DNA of 64,000 bases from Rhizobium sp. CSW-27. GTDB taxonomy: Bacteria; Pseudomonadota; Alphaproteobacteria; Rhizobiales; Rhizobiaceae. Below the pieces are notes generated by a model. The model was not told the origin of the DNA. It ran no database searches and saw only the letters and a list, made by a program, of their open reading frames with translations. Of this stretch, positions 18,125 through 26,364 are shown piece by piece. The position numbers were made by a program, and so were the translations under genes. The stretch is taken from assembly GCF_018760785.1 (NCBI RefSeq), contig NZ_JAHHZO010000003.1:62001-126000 (forward strand), given 5' to 3'. Numbering within the stretch: position 1 is the stretch's first letter; the number at the start of each line of letters is the position of its first letter.

Positions 18125-18775
18125 TCAGTCCCACTCCACATCGAACCGGTCGACGATCTCGCGGATCTGCCCGGTGGTCAGATGGCGCGGCGCGAGCCCG
18201 CGGGTCAGAAGCGCAAGACGAGCGGTCTCCTCAAGTTCCTCGATGGCATAGACGGCAGCCTCAAGATCCCTGCCGGCGACGACAGGGCCGTGATTGGCCA
18301 GCATCACCGCCGAACGCTTGCCGGCAAGCCCGCGAATTGCATCCCCCATGGCCGGATCGCCGGGGATGAAATAAGGCAGCAGCTTCACCTTTCCGAGTTT
18401 CATGATCGAATAGGCGGTGAGCGGCGGCAGCATGTTGTCGGGATCGACCTCGGGCAGCATCGACAGGGCGACCGAGTGGCAGCAATGCAGGTGCACGACG
18501 GCGCCGGTGCGCTCCGGGCGTGTTTCGTAAAATGCAGAATGCAGCGGCATTTCCTTGGTCGGCTTGTCCCCGCCAACGAAGCGTCCATCGTGATCGAACA
18601 ATGAAAGACGGGCAGGATCGAGACGGCCGAAGGAACTTCCTGTCGGCGTCACCAGCAGGCGGCCATCGGAAAGCCTTGCCGAAATATTGCCGGAAGAGCC
18701 GCCAGTCAGGCCACGATCGAAAAGGGATCTGGCAAACAGGCAGATCTCCTCGCGCAGGCGCGTCTCCTCCGTCAT
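18125..18775 (-). CDS. otnC: 3-oxo-tetronate 4-phosphate decarboxylase (OtnC-like)
   Basis: Class II aldolase/adducin-fold enzyme of 216 residues. Residues about 26-33 (GSSGNISA) form the phosphate loop, Glu75 (PTKEMPLH) is the catalytic acid, His95/His97 (HLHCCHS) and the later ANHGPVV histidine are the metal ligands. OtnC converts 3-oxo-tetronate 4-phosphate to dihydroxyacetone phosphate with loss of CO2. The ATG at 18775 overlaps the otnK stop (ATGA); longer in-frame readings upstream run through otnK and are rejected. The order otnK-otnC-otnI supports the assignment. Confidence 0.88.
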   Translation of the reverse strand: MTEETRLREEICLFARSLFDRGLTGGSSGNISARLSDGRLLVTPTGSSFGRLDPARLSLFDHDGRFVGGDKPTKEMPLHSAFYETRPERTGAVVHLHCCHSVALSMLPEVDPDNMLPPLTAYSIMKLGKVKLLPYFIPGDPAMGDAIRGLAGKRSAVMLANHGPVVAGRDLEAAVYAIEELEETARLALLTRGLAPRHLTTGQIREIVDRFDVEWD

Positions 18776-20046
18776 GCGGCCTCCAGCAGCTGAAACGCCT
18801 CGTGGAAAAAGTCTGCACTGCCGAAATTGCCAGATTTCAGGGCGAGCGCCACCGTTTCCCCCGCAACCTCCGCATAGGTCCAGGGCACGCCCGGCGCGAT
18901 TTCGCAACCGATGGCAAGGCGCGTCACCCCCAGCGCCTTGGCAACTGCGCCAGAGCTTTCTCCGCCGGCCACCACGAAGCGGCGAATACCCATGCGGAAG
19001 GCTTCCTGCGCAAGACGCGCCAATGCATCCTCGACCAGATGCCCGGCACGCGCCGCACCGAGCTGCTGCTGCGCGGCCCGGACCTCCTCGGGTTCGGCGG
19101 TCGCATAGATGATCTTCGCAGCGGCCGGCTGCCTGGCGCGCAGCCATTGCAGCGCCGGCTCCACCCCATCCGCCTGCAGCGACAGCGGATCAAGGCGCAG
19201 GCTCTCCGCCTCCTCCAGATAATGCGCAACCTGCTGGCGTGTCATGGCCGAGCAACTGCCGGAAAGAACGATCTGCCCCCCTTCGACCGAGGGGCGCTCG
19301 AAGAAATTGCTGGCGCGATCCATCAGCCCTCGTTCGAGATAAAGCCGGGGAAGCGGCGCGGCCAGCGCGCTGCCACCGGTGATCAGCAGCATGTCGACGG
19401 CGGCCGTGGCGATCGTCACAAGATCCTCCTCCTCCACGGCGTCGACGATGATATGCGCCAGTTGCCGGTGATAGAGTTCATCGAGCCGCGCCTTCAGCGC
19501 CTGTGGCCCCTGCGCCACCACATGCCGGTTCGCCAGCCCGACCGCTCCCTTCACCTGCGGCCCCAGCAGGCGGACCAGGCTTGAGTCGCGCATCGGCGTC
19601 AGCGGATGGTCCTTCATCGGGCTTTCCGACAGCAGCTGTTCGCCGACAAACAGGTGCCCCATGAAGATGCTGCGGCCATTTTCCGGAAAGGCCGGGCAAT
19701 AGAGCGTCTGGCCGATGCCGAGATCCGCCATCAGCGCCTCCGCGACAGGGCCGATATTCCCTTCCCGGGTGCTATCGAATGTCGAGCAGTATTTCCAGTA
19801 GAAGCGCCGGGCACCGACCGATCGCAGCCAGGCGAGCGCGGCGCGGGCTTCCGCCACGGCCTCCGCAGCCGGCAAAGTGCGGCATTTCAGGGCGATGATC
19901 TCAAAGGGAGATGCCTGCTCGGCGGCGACCGGGTGTGACGGCACCCCGAGACGCAGGCAGACCGGCAGGCCACTGCGGGCCAGCAATCCCGCCAGATCGG
20001 TCGCGCCGGTGAAATCATCCGCGATGGCACCGAACAGAGCCGCCAT
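18772..20046 (-). CDS. otnK: 3-oxo-tetronate kinase (OtnK, DUF1537 family)
   Basis: Kinase of 424 residues with the DUF1537 signature GAIADDFTGATDLAGLLARSG at the N-terminus (near residue 6) and the C-terminal nucleotide-binding part (FVVAGGESSGAVAKALGV). It phosphorylates 3-oxo-tetronate on C4 before OtnC. A lysine-rich, charged middle and the segment LIVVSGSCS-like SGSCSAMTRQQV are typical. ATG at 20046 follows GGAGTAG; the gap to ltnD is three bases. DUF1537 enzymes also include four-carbon acid kinases of the DtnK type; the context with otnC and otnI points to OtnK. Confidence 0.92.
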   Translation of the reverse strand: MAALFGAIADDFTGATDLAGLLARSGLPVCLRLGVPSHPVAAEQASPFEIIALKCRTLPAAEAVAEARAALAWLRSVGARRFYWKYCSTFDSTREGNIGPVAEALMADLGIGQTLYCPAFPENGRSIFMGHLFVGEQLLSESPMKDHPLTPMRDSSLVRLLGPQVKGAVGLANRHVVAQGPQALKARLDELYHRQLAHIIVDAVEEEDLVTIATAAVDMLLITGGSALAAPLPRLYLERGLMDRASNFFERPSVEGGQIVLSGSCSAMTRQQVAHYLEEAESLRLDPLSLQADGVEPALQWLRARQPAAAKIIYATAEPEEVRAAQQQLGAARAGHLVEDALARLAQEAFRMGIRRFVVAGGESSGAVAKALGVTRLAIGCEIAPGVPWTYAEVAGETVALALKSGNFGSADFFHEAFQLLEAA

Positions 20047-20049
20047 TTT

Positions 20050-20952
20050 CTACTCCATGCCGGGCAGGCGAAGGCCTGCCCGTTCGGCCAGCACCTTGGC
20101 AACGGCCGCATCGTCTTCCAGCCCCAGCCCGGCGGCAGCCGCCTCCTGAAAAAGCGCAAGAGCCGTCCTCGTCAGCGGCGTGTCCCCACCCTCACGCCCC
20201 GCTTCAGCTGCGACGATACCGAGATCCTTGACGAAGATGTTGACGGCAGAGCGTGGAGTATAATCGCCCTCGACTATATGGGCACCGCGGTTTTCGAACA
20301 TCCAGGAGGAACCAGCCGAGACGCGGATCACGTCATAGACTGTCCTGAGATCGAGGCCGCAACGGGCCGCCAGCGTCAGGGCCTCGGCCGCGGCGGCGAT
20401 GTGAACGCCCGCCAGCAACTGGTTGATCATCTTGACCCTGGAGCCGAGACCGATTTCCTCGCCCAGCCGGAATACACGCGCCGCGACGGCCGCCAGCGCC
20501 TCTTCCGCCGCGGCAAAGGCCGCATCAGGTCCGGAGCCCATGATGGTCATCTCTCCGGCGAGCGCCTTCAGATGCCCGCCCGACACGGGTGCATCGATGA
20601 CCTGCATTCCGGCCCGCACCAGTTGCCCGGCGATCTCAACGGTCTGGCTGGGCGCCATCGTCACGCACAGCACGAAAACGCTGCCATGAGGGGCGGCGGC
20701 CACGATGCCATCTTCGCCGAACAGCACCTGCCGCGCCTGATCGGAATTCACGACGAAGAGAAAGATGATCTCACTTGCGGCGGCAGCGGCCGGGCTGGCA
20801 TGCGCCTCGCCCCCTTCGGCTGAAAACCGCGCCAGCACATCCGGGCGGATGTCGACCCCACGCACCAGAAAGCCCGCCCGTATCAGCGACAGGGCCGCGC
20901 CCCATCCCATTGAGCCGAGCCCGATCACGGTTGCCGTTTTCCCGTACGCCAC
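20050..20952 (-). CDS. ltnD: L-threonate dehydrogenase (LtnD-like)
   Basis: Member of the 3-hydroxyisobutyrate dehydrogenase family, 300 residues. Features are the Rossmann loop GLGSMGWG, the substrate motif DAPVSGGHLKA, and the catalytic-lysine helix VKMINQLLAGVH. LtnD oxidises L-threonate to 2-oxo-tetronate, feeding OtnI, OtnK and OtnC. The likely start is the GTG at 20952 with GGAGGA eight bases upstream; a TTG at 20958 touches the ribosome site and is less likely. It is the first gene of the run, preceded by a LacI-type operator, and divergent from the regulator at 21107. Confidence 0.87.
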   Translation of the reverse strand: MAYGKTATVIGLGSMGWGAALSLIRAGFLVRGVDIRPDVLARFSAEGGEAHASPAAAAASEIIFLFVVNSDQARQVLFGEDGIVAAAPHGSVFVLCVTMAPSQTVEIAGQLVRAGMQVIDAPVSGGHLKALAGEMTIMGSGPDAAFAAAEEALAAVAARVFRLGEEIGLGSRVKMINQLLAGVHIAAAAEALTLAARCGLDLRTVYDVIRVSAGSSWMFENRGAHIVEGDYTPRSAVNIFVKDLGIVAAEAGREGGDTPLTRTALALFQEAAAAGLGLEDDAAVAKVLAERAGLRLPGME

Positions 20953-20985
20953 TCCCAATCCTCCCTCGGCAGCTGCGCTTGATCT

Positions 20986-21005
20986 CCGGTATCGATACCG
21001 GTATC
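20986..21005. promoter_or_regulatory. LacI-type operator, overlapping palindromes
   Basis: CCGGTATCGATACCGG (20986-21001) is a perfect 16-bp palindrome overlapping a second perfect one, GATACCGGTATC (20994-21005). The TACCGGTA core is what GntR/IdnR-type LacI regulators use in enterics. The site lies between divergent ltnD and the LacI gene, so it should control one or both promoters. Confidence 0.7.
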
Positions 21006-21106
21006 GGTAACGTAGGAGAGAGATAAACCTCTGTCAACGCATCCCGCCGAAGATCGCAGGCAAAGACCCTTGCCGCTGCCGGCGGCATCTCCGGAGAACG
21101 TCACGC

Positions 21107-22105
21107 ATGCGCCAACCGACCCTTGAAGAAGTTGCCGCCGCCGCCGGAGTCAGCAAGATGACGGCCTCCCGCGCCCTGCGGGGCGCCGCGGACGTATCGG
21201 CCGAAAGCGTCGCGAAGGTCCGCGCCGCGGCCGAACGCCTCGGCTATGTCGGCAACCGTCTGGCGCTCTCGCTTTCGGCGAGGCGCACCAATCTCGTCAG
21301 CGTCGTGGTTCCGAGCATGTCCAACATCGTCTTTCCGGAGGTGGTATCGGGCATCACCCTCGGGCTTGAGGGTTCCGGCCTCCAGGCGGTGTTCGGTATC
21401 TCGGACTATGATCCCGACAAGGAGCGGGAGGTCATTCGCAACATGCTCTCCTGGCGTCCGGCAGCCCTGATCATCACCGGTCTCGATCAGCCGGAGGAAA
21501 CACTGGCGCTTCTGAGGCACATCGACATTCCGGTGATCCAGCTGATGGACCTGGACGGCGAACCGCTCGATTTCAACATCGGCCTGTCGCATCACGCCGC
21601 CGGTGCGGCGATGGGGCGGGCACTGATCGCGGCCGGACGCAGAAGGTTTGGCTATATCGGCAGCATGCTGGGCCGGGATCTTCGCGCGGCCAAGCGGCGC
21701 GAGGGCTTTGCCGAAGCGCTTCGCGACAAAGGGCTTGAGTGGATCACCAGCAGCATTGCGCCGGACGCATCCTCGGCCCTGCTCGGCAAGCAGTTGACAG
21801 GGGCGCTGCTGGCCGGCGGCCGCGACATCGATTGCCTTTACTATTCCAATGACGACATGGCGGCCGGCGGCCTGTTTGCCTGCATGGAACTGGGGATTTC
21901 GGTGCCGTCCGACATCCTGATCGCCGGTTTCAACGGCCTGGATCTGGCCGATGCGCTGCCGGTGCAGATCGCAACCTCGCGTTCGCCGCGCCGGCAGATG
22001 GGGGAGGCGGCCGCGCATCTGGTGCGCCGCGTCTTGAAGGACGGACGAGAAGGCGTCGAGCGCGTCATTGCCTTCACGCCCGACATCGTCCTCGGCAACG
22101 GATGA
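21107..22105 (+). CDS. LacI-family transcriptional regulator
   Basis: A 332-residue regulator with the helix-turn-helix and hinge (TLEEVAAAAGVSKMTASRALRG, then RLGYVGNRLALSL) and a periplasmic-binding-like ligand domain (DIDCLYYSNDDMAAGGLFA, VPSDILIAGFNG). Divergent from the ltnD-otn run and next to the TACCGGTA palindromes, it is most simply the repressor of tetronate catabolism, released by threonate or a related acid. The ATG at 21107 is preceded by GGAGAAC. The gene ends only six bases from the converging iron-transport ATPase. Confidence 0.9.
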   Translation: MRQPTLEEVAAAAGVSKMTASRALRGAADVSAESVAKVRAAAERLGYVGNRLALSLSARRTNLVSVVVPSMSNIVFPEVVSGITLGLEGSGLQAVFGISDYDPDKEREVIRNMLSWRPAALIITGLDQPEETLALLRHIDIPVIQLMDLDGEPLDFNIGLSHHAAGAAMGRALIAAGRRRFGYIGSMLGRDLRAAKRREGFAEALRDKGLEWITSSIAPDASSALLGKQLTGALLAGGRDIDCLYYSNDDMAAGGLFACMELGISVPSDILIAGFNGLDLADALPVQIATSRSPRRQMGEAAAHLVRRVLKDGREGVERVIAFTPDIVLGNG

Positions 22106-22111
22106 GGAATT

Positions 22112-22864
22112 CTACGCCGTGCCGTCCACGATCACCAGCGGGCGCCCCTGCGTGCAGTTTTCCACCCGGGCATCGACCCGGTAGACGGACCGCAGCATGT
22201 CCGGCGTGATGACATCCAGCGTCGGGCCGCTTGCCAGCAGGCGGCCGCCGGAAATCACCATGGTCTGCGCGCAGTAGCGCAGCGCATGGTTCAGGTCATG
22301 CAGGGCGATCAGGACGGCCATGCCTTTTTCCGCCGCCAGTTGCCGCATGAACTCCAGCACCTCGATCTGGCGGAAGAGGTCCAGAGCAGAGGTGGGCTCG
22401 TCCATCAGCAGCACTTCCGGCCGGCGCACCAGCGCCTGGGCAATTGCCACCAGCTGGCGCTGCCCGCCGGACAGTGCCCCGAGATCGCGAAAGGCGAGAT
22501 CCGAAATGTGCAGCGCCTTCAGCAGCCGGTCGATCTCCTTCAGGTCGTCCTCGGCCACCCGCCAGCCGCTGCCCTGCTTGGCAGCGAGCAGGATGGATTC
22601 ATAAACGGTCAGCACCGCATTGGCGCCGGTATCCTGCGGCATGTAGCAGATCGGCCGAAAGCCTTCGCGCACATCCTCGACCTGCACGACGCCTTCCCCC
22701 TTGAGAAGACCGGCGATCCGCTTGAAAAGCGTGGATTTTCCTGCCGCGTTGGGGCCGATCAGCGCCGTCAGGGTGCCGCCCTTCAGCCAGTCGGTGGAGA
22801 TGGCCTCGAACACCTGGGTCTTGCCATAACGGGCACCGACCTCCTCGAGCTTCAGGGCTACCAT
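22112..22864 (-). CDS. Iron-chelate ABC transporter ATP-binding protein, FecE-like
   Basis: ATPase of 250 residues for the iron/siderophore-type importer. Walker A is GPNAAGKST (37-45; A replaces the usual G), the Q-loop YMPQDTGANA, the signature LSGGQRQLVAIAQAL, Walker B VLLMDEP and the switch ALHDLNHALRYC. A long upstream open frame is antisense to nothing useful; the ATG at 22864 has GGAGG and overlaps the permease stop by seven bases. It works with the permease at 22858-23925 and two binding proteins. Confidence 0.9.
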   Translation of the reverse strand: MVALKLEEVGARYGKTQVFEAISTDWLKGGTLTALIGPNAAGKSTLFKRIAGLLKGEGVVQVEDVREGFRPICYMPQDTGANAVLTVYESILLAAKQGSGWRVAEDDLKEIDRLLKALHISDLAFRDLGALSGGQRQLVAIAQALVRRPEVLLMDEPTSALDLFRQIEVLEFMRQLAAEKGMAVLIALHDLNHALRYCAQTMVISGGRLLASGPTLDVITPDMLRSVYRVDARVENCTQGRPLVIVDGTA

Positions 22865-23925
22865 GCGCGCCTCCGATTGGTGAAGATCAGCGAGAAGAAG
22901 AAGGGGACGCCAACCAGCGCCGTAATGACGCCGATCGGCAGGATCGCACCCGGGATCAGCATCTTGGAGACCACCGAGGTGGTCGACAAAAGCAGCGCCC
23001 CACAGATCACCGAGCCCGGCAGGAAGAAACGCTGGTCCTCCCCCACAACCATGCGTGCAATGTGCGGCCCGACAAGGCCGACGAAACCGATCGTACCGAC
23101 GAAGGAGACCGGGATCGCTGCCAGCAGGCTGACCAGCAGCATGGTTTCCAGCCGCAGCGAACGCACGTTGACGCCAAGGCTCGCCGCCTTGTCGTCGCCA
23201 AGGCGAAGTGCCGTCAGGGCCCAGGCACGGCGGGCAAACAGCGGCACGCAGACCACAAGTACCGCAAAGGTCACAGCCACCTTGCCCCAGGTCGCCTTGG
23301 TGAGGCTGCCCATGGTCCAGAAGACGACGGCGGCCAGCGCCTGTTCGGAGGCCAGGTACTGAAGCAGGGACAAGAGCGCATTGAAGGTGAAGACAAGGGC
23401 GATGCCGAGAAGAACAATGGTTTCCACGGTCACGCCGCGCAGCGTCGAAACACCATAGATGAACAGCGAGGCAAGCATCGCCATCAGGAAGGCGTTCATC
23501 GGCACCATGAACTGCACGGCCGCCGGAAACACGGCGACTCCGCCGACCAGCGCCAGCGCCGCGCCGAAGCCGGCCGCGGCGGAAATGCCGAGCGTGAACG
23601 GGCTTGCCAGCGGATTGGCAAGAATGGTCTGCATCTGCGCACCGGCCAGCGACAGGCACGCTCCAACCGTCACCGCCATCAGCGCGATCGGCATGCGGAT
23701 ATCCCAGACGACGACGCGCAACTGGTTCGGAACCGAAGCCGGCGTAAAGATCGCCGAAAGCACCTCGGAGAGCGAATAACGCGCCGGGCCAAGGCTGATA
23801 TCGACCGCGACGCTGAGGGCGAGAGCTACGCCAAGCCCCACCAGCATGAGGATCCGGCGGGCCGCAAGCGCGCGATAGCGACCGCGCGCCTCCATGCCGG
23901 CCTCTTCCTGAACTGCGACTGCCAT
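22858..23925 (-). CDS. Iron-chelate ABC transporter permease, FecCD/BtuC-like
   Basis: Inner-membrane permease of 355 residues with about ten hydrophobic segments. Family marks are DIRMPIALMAVTVGACLSLAGAQMQTILANPLASPFTLGISAAAG and GTIGFVGLVGPHIARMVVGEDQR (the coupling helix region). FecCD permeases act as homodimers, so one gene is enough. ATG at 23925 overlaps the stop of the binding-protein gene (ATGA). The substrate class is metal chelate, heme or cobamide. Confidence 0.9.
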   Translation of the reverse strand: MAVAVQEEAGMEARGRYRALAARRILMLVGLGVALALSVAVDISLGPARYSLSEVLSAIFTPASVPNQLRVVVWDIRMPIALMAVTVGACLSLAGAQMQTILANPLASPFTLGISAAAGFGAALALVGGVAVFPAAVQFMVPMNAFLMAMLASLFIYGVSTLRGVTVETIVLLGIALVFTFNALLSLLQYLASEQALAAVVFWTMGSLTKATWGKVAVTFAVLVVCVPLFARRAWALTALRLGDDKAASLGVNVRSLRLETMLLVSLLAAIPVSFVGTIGFVGLVGPHIARMVVGEDQRFFLPGSVICGALLLSTTSVVSKMLIPGAILPIGVITALVGVPFFFSLIFTNRRRAW

Positions 23926-25058
23926 CAGTGTCCGCCTTCTGCAAGCGATGCGAAATAGCCGGACTTGTAGGTCACCGGCAGGAACCTGTCATGGAAATCC
24001 CGGAAGGTCTCTTCAGGATCCAGATCCGCGAAGAGTTCGGGATGGAACCACTTGGCGAACTGCTGGATCGGCACGAACTCGTAGGGAACGCCATAGAACT
24101 GGTGCCAGACGGCATGCACATGGCCCTCCTTGACCGCCTTCAACTCCGGAAACGGGGTGCGCTGCATCAGCGCAGCCAGACGCTGCCGCGCAAGGCTCAT
24201 GTCTGCACCGCGCCCGACCGGGACGAACTGGTTGATATCGGATTCCGCCGCCCAGTTGGAGCCAGTGACGATCACATGATCGGGATTGGAAACCACAAGC
24301 TGCTCGGGATTGAGGTCGCCGAAGGTGGTGCCGATAACGCCGTCGGCAATGTTGCGCCCACCGGCGGCATCCACCATGGCCCCGAAATTATAGGGGCCGA
24401 AGGTACGGCAGCAGGTATTTTCCCCGGAAATGCCCGGCGCGCGCTCGATGAACACCGTCGGGCGCTTCAGATCCTTGACGGCGGCAAGGCGGTCCGTCAC
24501 GCGGGCGATCTGTTCGCGCCGATAGGCCTTCAGCGCCTCGGCCCGGTCGGTGGCGCCAAACAACTGCCCCAGGATATCGATCGACCGTTCAGTGTTCTTC
24601 TCGGGGTCGAGACGGAAGTCGAGATAGACCACCTTGACGCCGGCCGCCGCCAGTTTCTCCTCAAGCCCGCTGTCACGCGCCGATTTCTGGGATTCGAGAT
24701 TGAGCGTCAGGACATCGGGTGTCAGCGAGATGGCCGTTTCGAGATCGAAGTCGCCCTGCGGAATGTAACCGAACTGCGGAAGGCGGGCGATCTGCGGGAA
24801 GCGTTCGAGGTAGGCGGCATAGCTGTCGGGATCCTTCTTGAGAAGGTCGTCGCGCCAACCGACGATGGTATCGAAGCTGTGTTCGCCCTTCAGGGCGGCA
24901 ATCACATGGATCTGCCGCGCCTCGCCGACGATGACCCGCCTGGCCGGCAGGTCAAGCTCGACCGTGCGTCCCGCAACATCCGTCAATTGTGCGGCCAGAG
25001 CCGCAGGCGCCCAAAACGCCAAAAGGGCGAAGACCGCCCGCGCAACAAGCCTGAACAT
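23925..25058 (-). CDS. Iron-chelate ABC binding protein, first of two paralogs
   Basis: Periplasmic receptor of 377 residues with a Sec signal (FALLAFWAPAALAAQ, cleavage near residue 23). It has the TroA/FecB-type fold (VAGRTVELDLPARRVIVGEARQI). It is clearly homologous end to end to the neighbour at 25115-26266: shared are the HxxWHQFYxxPYxF segment, a C-terminal RFLPV.Y..GYF.SL and a Cys-Cys pair (Cys216-Cys217 here). It is translationally coupled to the permease. Cys-Cys could bind metal or form a vicinal disulfide; that is inference. Confidence 0.85.
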   Translation of the reverse strand: MFRLVARAVFALLAFWAPAALAAQLTDVAGRTVELDLPARRVIVGEARQIHVIAALKGEHSFDTIVGWRDDLLKKDPDSYAAYLERFPQIARLPQFGYIPQGDFDLETAISLTPDVLTLNLESQKSARDSGLEEKLAAAGVKVVYLDFRLDPEKNTERSIDILGQLFGATDRAEALKAYRREQIARVTDRLAAVKDLKRPTVFIERAPGISGENTCCRTFGPYNFGAMVDAAGGRNIADGVIGTTFGDLNPEQLVVSNPDHVIVTGSNWAAESDINQFVPVGRGADMSLARQRLAALMQRTPFPELKAVKEGHVHAVWHQFYGVPYEFVPIQQFAKWFHPELFADLDPEETFRDFHDRFLPVTYKSGYFASLAEGGH

Positions 25059-25080
25059 TCAGGTCTCCCCTGATAATGAA

Positions 25081-25103
25081 CCGGCAGGCCATTGGCCTGC
25101 CGG
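25081..25103 (-). other. Intercistronic stem-loop between the two binding proteins
   Basis: CCGGCAGGC and GCCTGCCGG with a five-base centre form a 9-bp stem (perfect over 11 bp around one base). It lies after the upstream paralog's stop and before the downstream start, and should favour the upstream binding protein in the message. Confidence 0.55.
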
Positions 25104-25114
25104 CGGAAATCGAC

Positions 25115-26266
25115 TTACTTCGGGTCGTTGAGCGAGACGAAGTAACCGGTGTGATAGTCCACGGGCAGGAAGCGCTCGTGCAGTTCCTTGAAGGTCGCTT
25201 CCGGGTCCAGGTCCTTGAACAGGTCCGGATGCAGCCACTTGGCGATCTGCTGGATGGCGACGAACTGGTACGGGTTGTTGTAGAACTGGTGCCAGATGGC
25301 ATGCACATTGCCTTCCTTCACCGCCTTGATGTCGGTGAAGGCCGGACGCTGCATCAGTGCCGCCAGCTTCTTGCGCGCCAGCGCCTTGTCCGCCCCCGGA
25401 CCGACGCCGACCCAGTTGCCGCCCGGAACATAAAGCTCCCAGTTGGCGCCGGTGACGATCACCTGATCCGGATTGGAGGCGATGATCTGCTCGGGATTGA
25501 CGGTGCCGAACGTGCCCGGAATGATCTTGCTGGCCAGGTTCACGCCGCCGGCCATTTCCACCATCTTGCCGAAGTTCTCGGCACCGAACGACATGCAGCA
25601 ATCGTCGCTGTAGCCGCCGGCGCGTTCCATGAACACCACCGGCTTCTTCAGGTCCTTGGCCTTGGCGATCACGTCGGTCACGCGGGCGATCTGCGCGTCA
25701 TGGAATGTCACGAATTCCTCGGCCTTCTGTTCCTTGCCGAACAGCTTGCCGATCAGGCGCATCGAGGGATCGGTGTTTTCAAGCGACTTTTCGCGGAAGT
25801 CCACATAGACCAGCGGGATGCCGACCTTGGAGAGCTTGTCGATGTAGCCGCTCTCTTCGGTCGCAGACTTGGCGTCGATGTTCATGATGATGACATCGGG
25901 CTTCAGCGTCACGGCCTGCTCGATGTCGAATGTGCCGTCCTTCATCCCGCCGAAGGTCGGGATCTTGGCCATTTCCGGAAATTTCTTGAGATAGATGTTG
26001 TAGCCGTCGAGGTCAGCCTTCTGGAAGTCGTCACGCCAGCCGACCACGCGCTTGAACGGCGCTTCCGTATCCAGGGCACCGGTGAAATAGATCTGGCGAC
26101 CTTCACCAAGGATCACGCGCTCGACAGGAACGCTGACCTCAACCTCACGGCCGGTGATATCCTTGACCTTGATCTTTTCGCCCGCTTCAGCCACACCCGC
26201 GAGGAATGCGAGCGAAATGGCCGCAGCCGTTGCGACGCCGGAAATTTTGAACACCTTTGCCTCCAT
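25115..26266 (-). CDS. Iron-chelate ABC binding protein, second paralog
   Basis: First gene of the iron-type operon, 383 residues, with a Sec signal ending near AEAGE (residues 28-30). It is built as its neighbour at 23925-25058: DITGREVEVSVPVERVILGEGRQIY, a DCCMSFG Cys-Cys pair at 223-224, VKEGNVHAIWHQFYNNPYQF and a shared C-terminus. It is lysine-rich where the neighbour is arginine-rich, suggesting an old duplication. A RirA-type box sits 31-45 bp upstream. Two receptors with one permease would widen ligand range. Confidence 0.87.
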   Translation of the reverse strand: MEAKVFKISGVATAAAISLAFLAGVAEAGEKIKVKDITGREVEVSVPVERVILGEGRQIYFTGALDTEAPFKRVVGWRDDFQKADLDGYNIYLKKFPEMAKIPTFGGMKDGTFDIEQAVTLKPDVIIMNIDAKSATEESGYIDKLSKVGIPLVYVDFREKSLENTDPSMRLIGKLFGKEQKAEEFVTFHDAQIARVTDVIAKAKDLKKPVVFMERAGGYSDDCCMSFGAENFGKMVEMAGGVNLASKIIPGTFGTVNPEQIIASNPDQVIVTGANWELYVPGGNWVGVGPGADKALARKKLAALMQRPAFTDIKAVKEGNVHAIWHQFYNNPYQFVAIQQIAKWLHPDLFKDLDPEATFKELHERFLPVDYHTGYFVSLNDPK

Positions 26267-26296
26267 GTATGGAATTTGGGCGCTTCTATGATTTTA

Positions 26297-26311
26297 TGAG
26301 TTTTCAAGTCA
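26297..26311 (-). promoter_or_regulatory. Iron-responsive (IRO/RirA-type) box
   Basis: The sequence TGA, nine bases, TCA (TGA at 26297-26299, TCA at 26309-26311) matches the rhizobial iron-responsive operator bound by RirA. It is symmetric and overlaps a TTGACT that could be the -35 element of the minus-strand promoter, fitting repression in iron-rich cells. The 98-bp divergent region also serves the methyltransferase gene. Short motif, so chance is possible, but position and AT-rich setting are right. Confidence 0.6.
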
Positions 26312-26364
26312 ACAAATATCTTTTAGAACAATTCCAATCATTTAGTTGAAGTGGATCCCCTCTC

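Noticed and set aside
22112..23944. Reading the iron-type ATPase as a 610-codon fusion
   Set aside because: The upstream part is out-of-frame permease DNA; the ATPase start at 22864 has GGAGG and a normal domain start.
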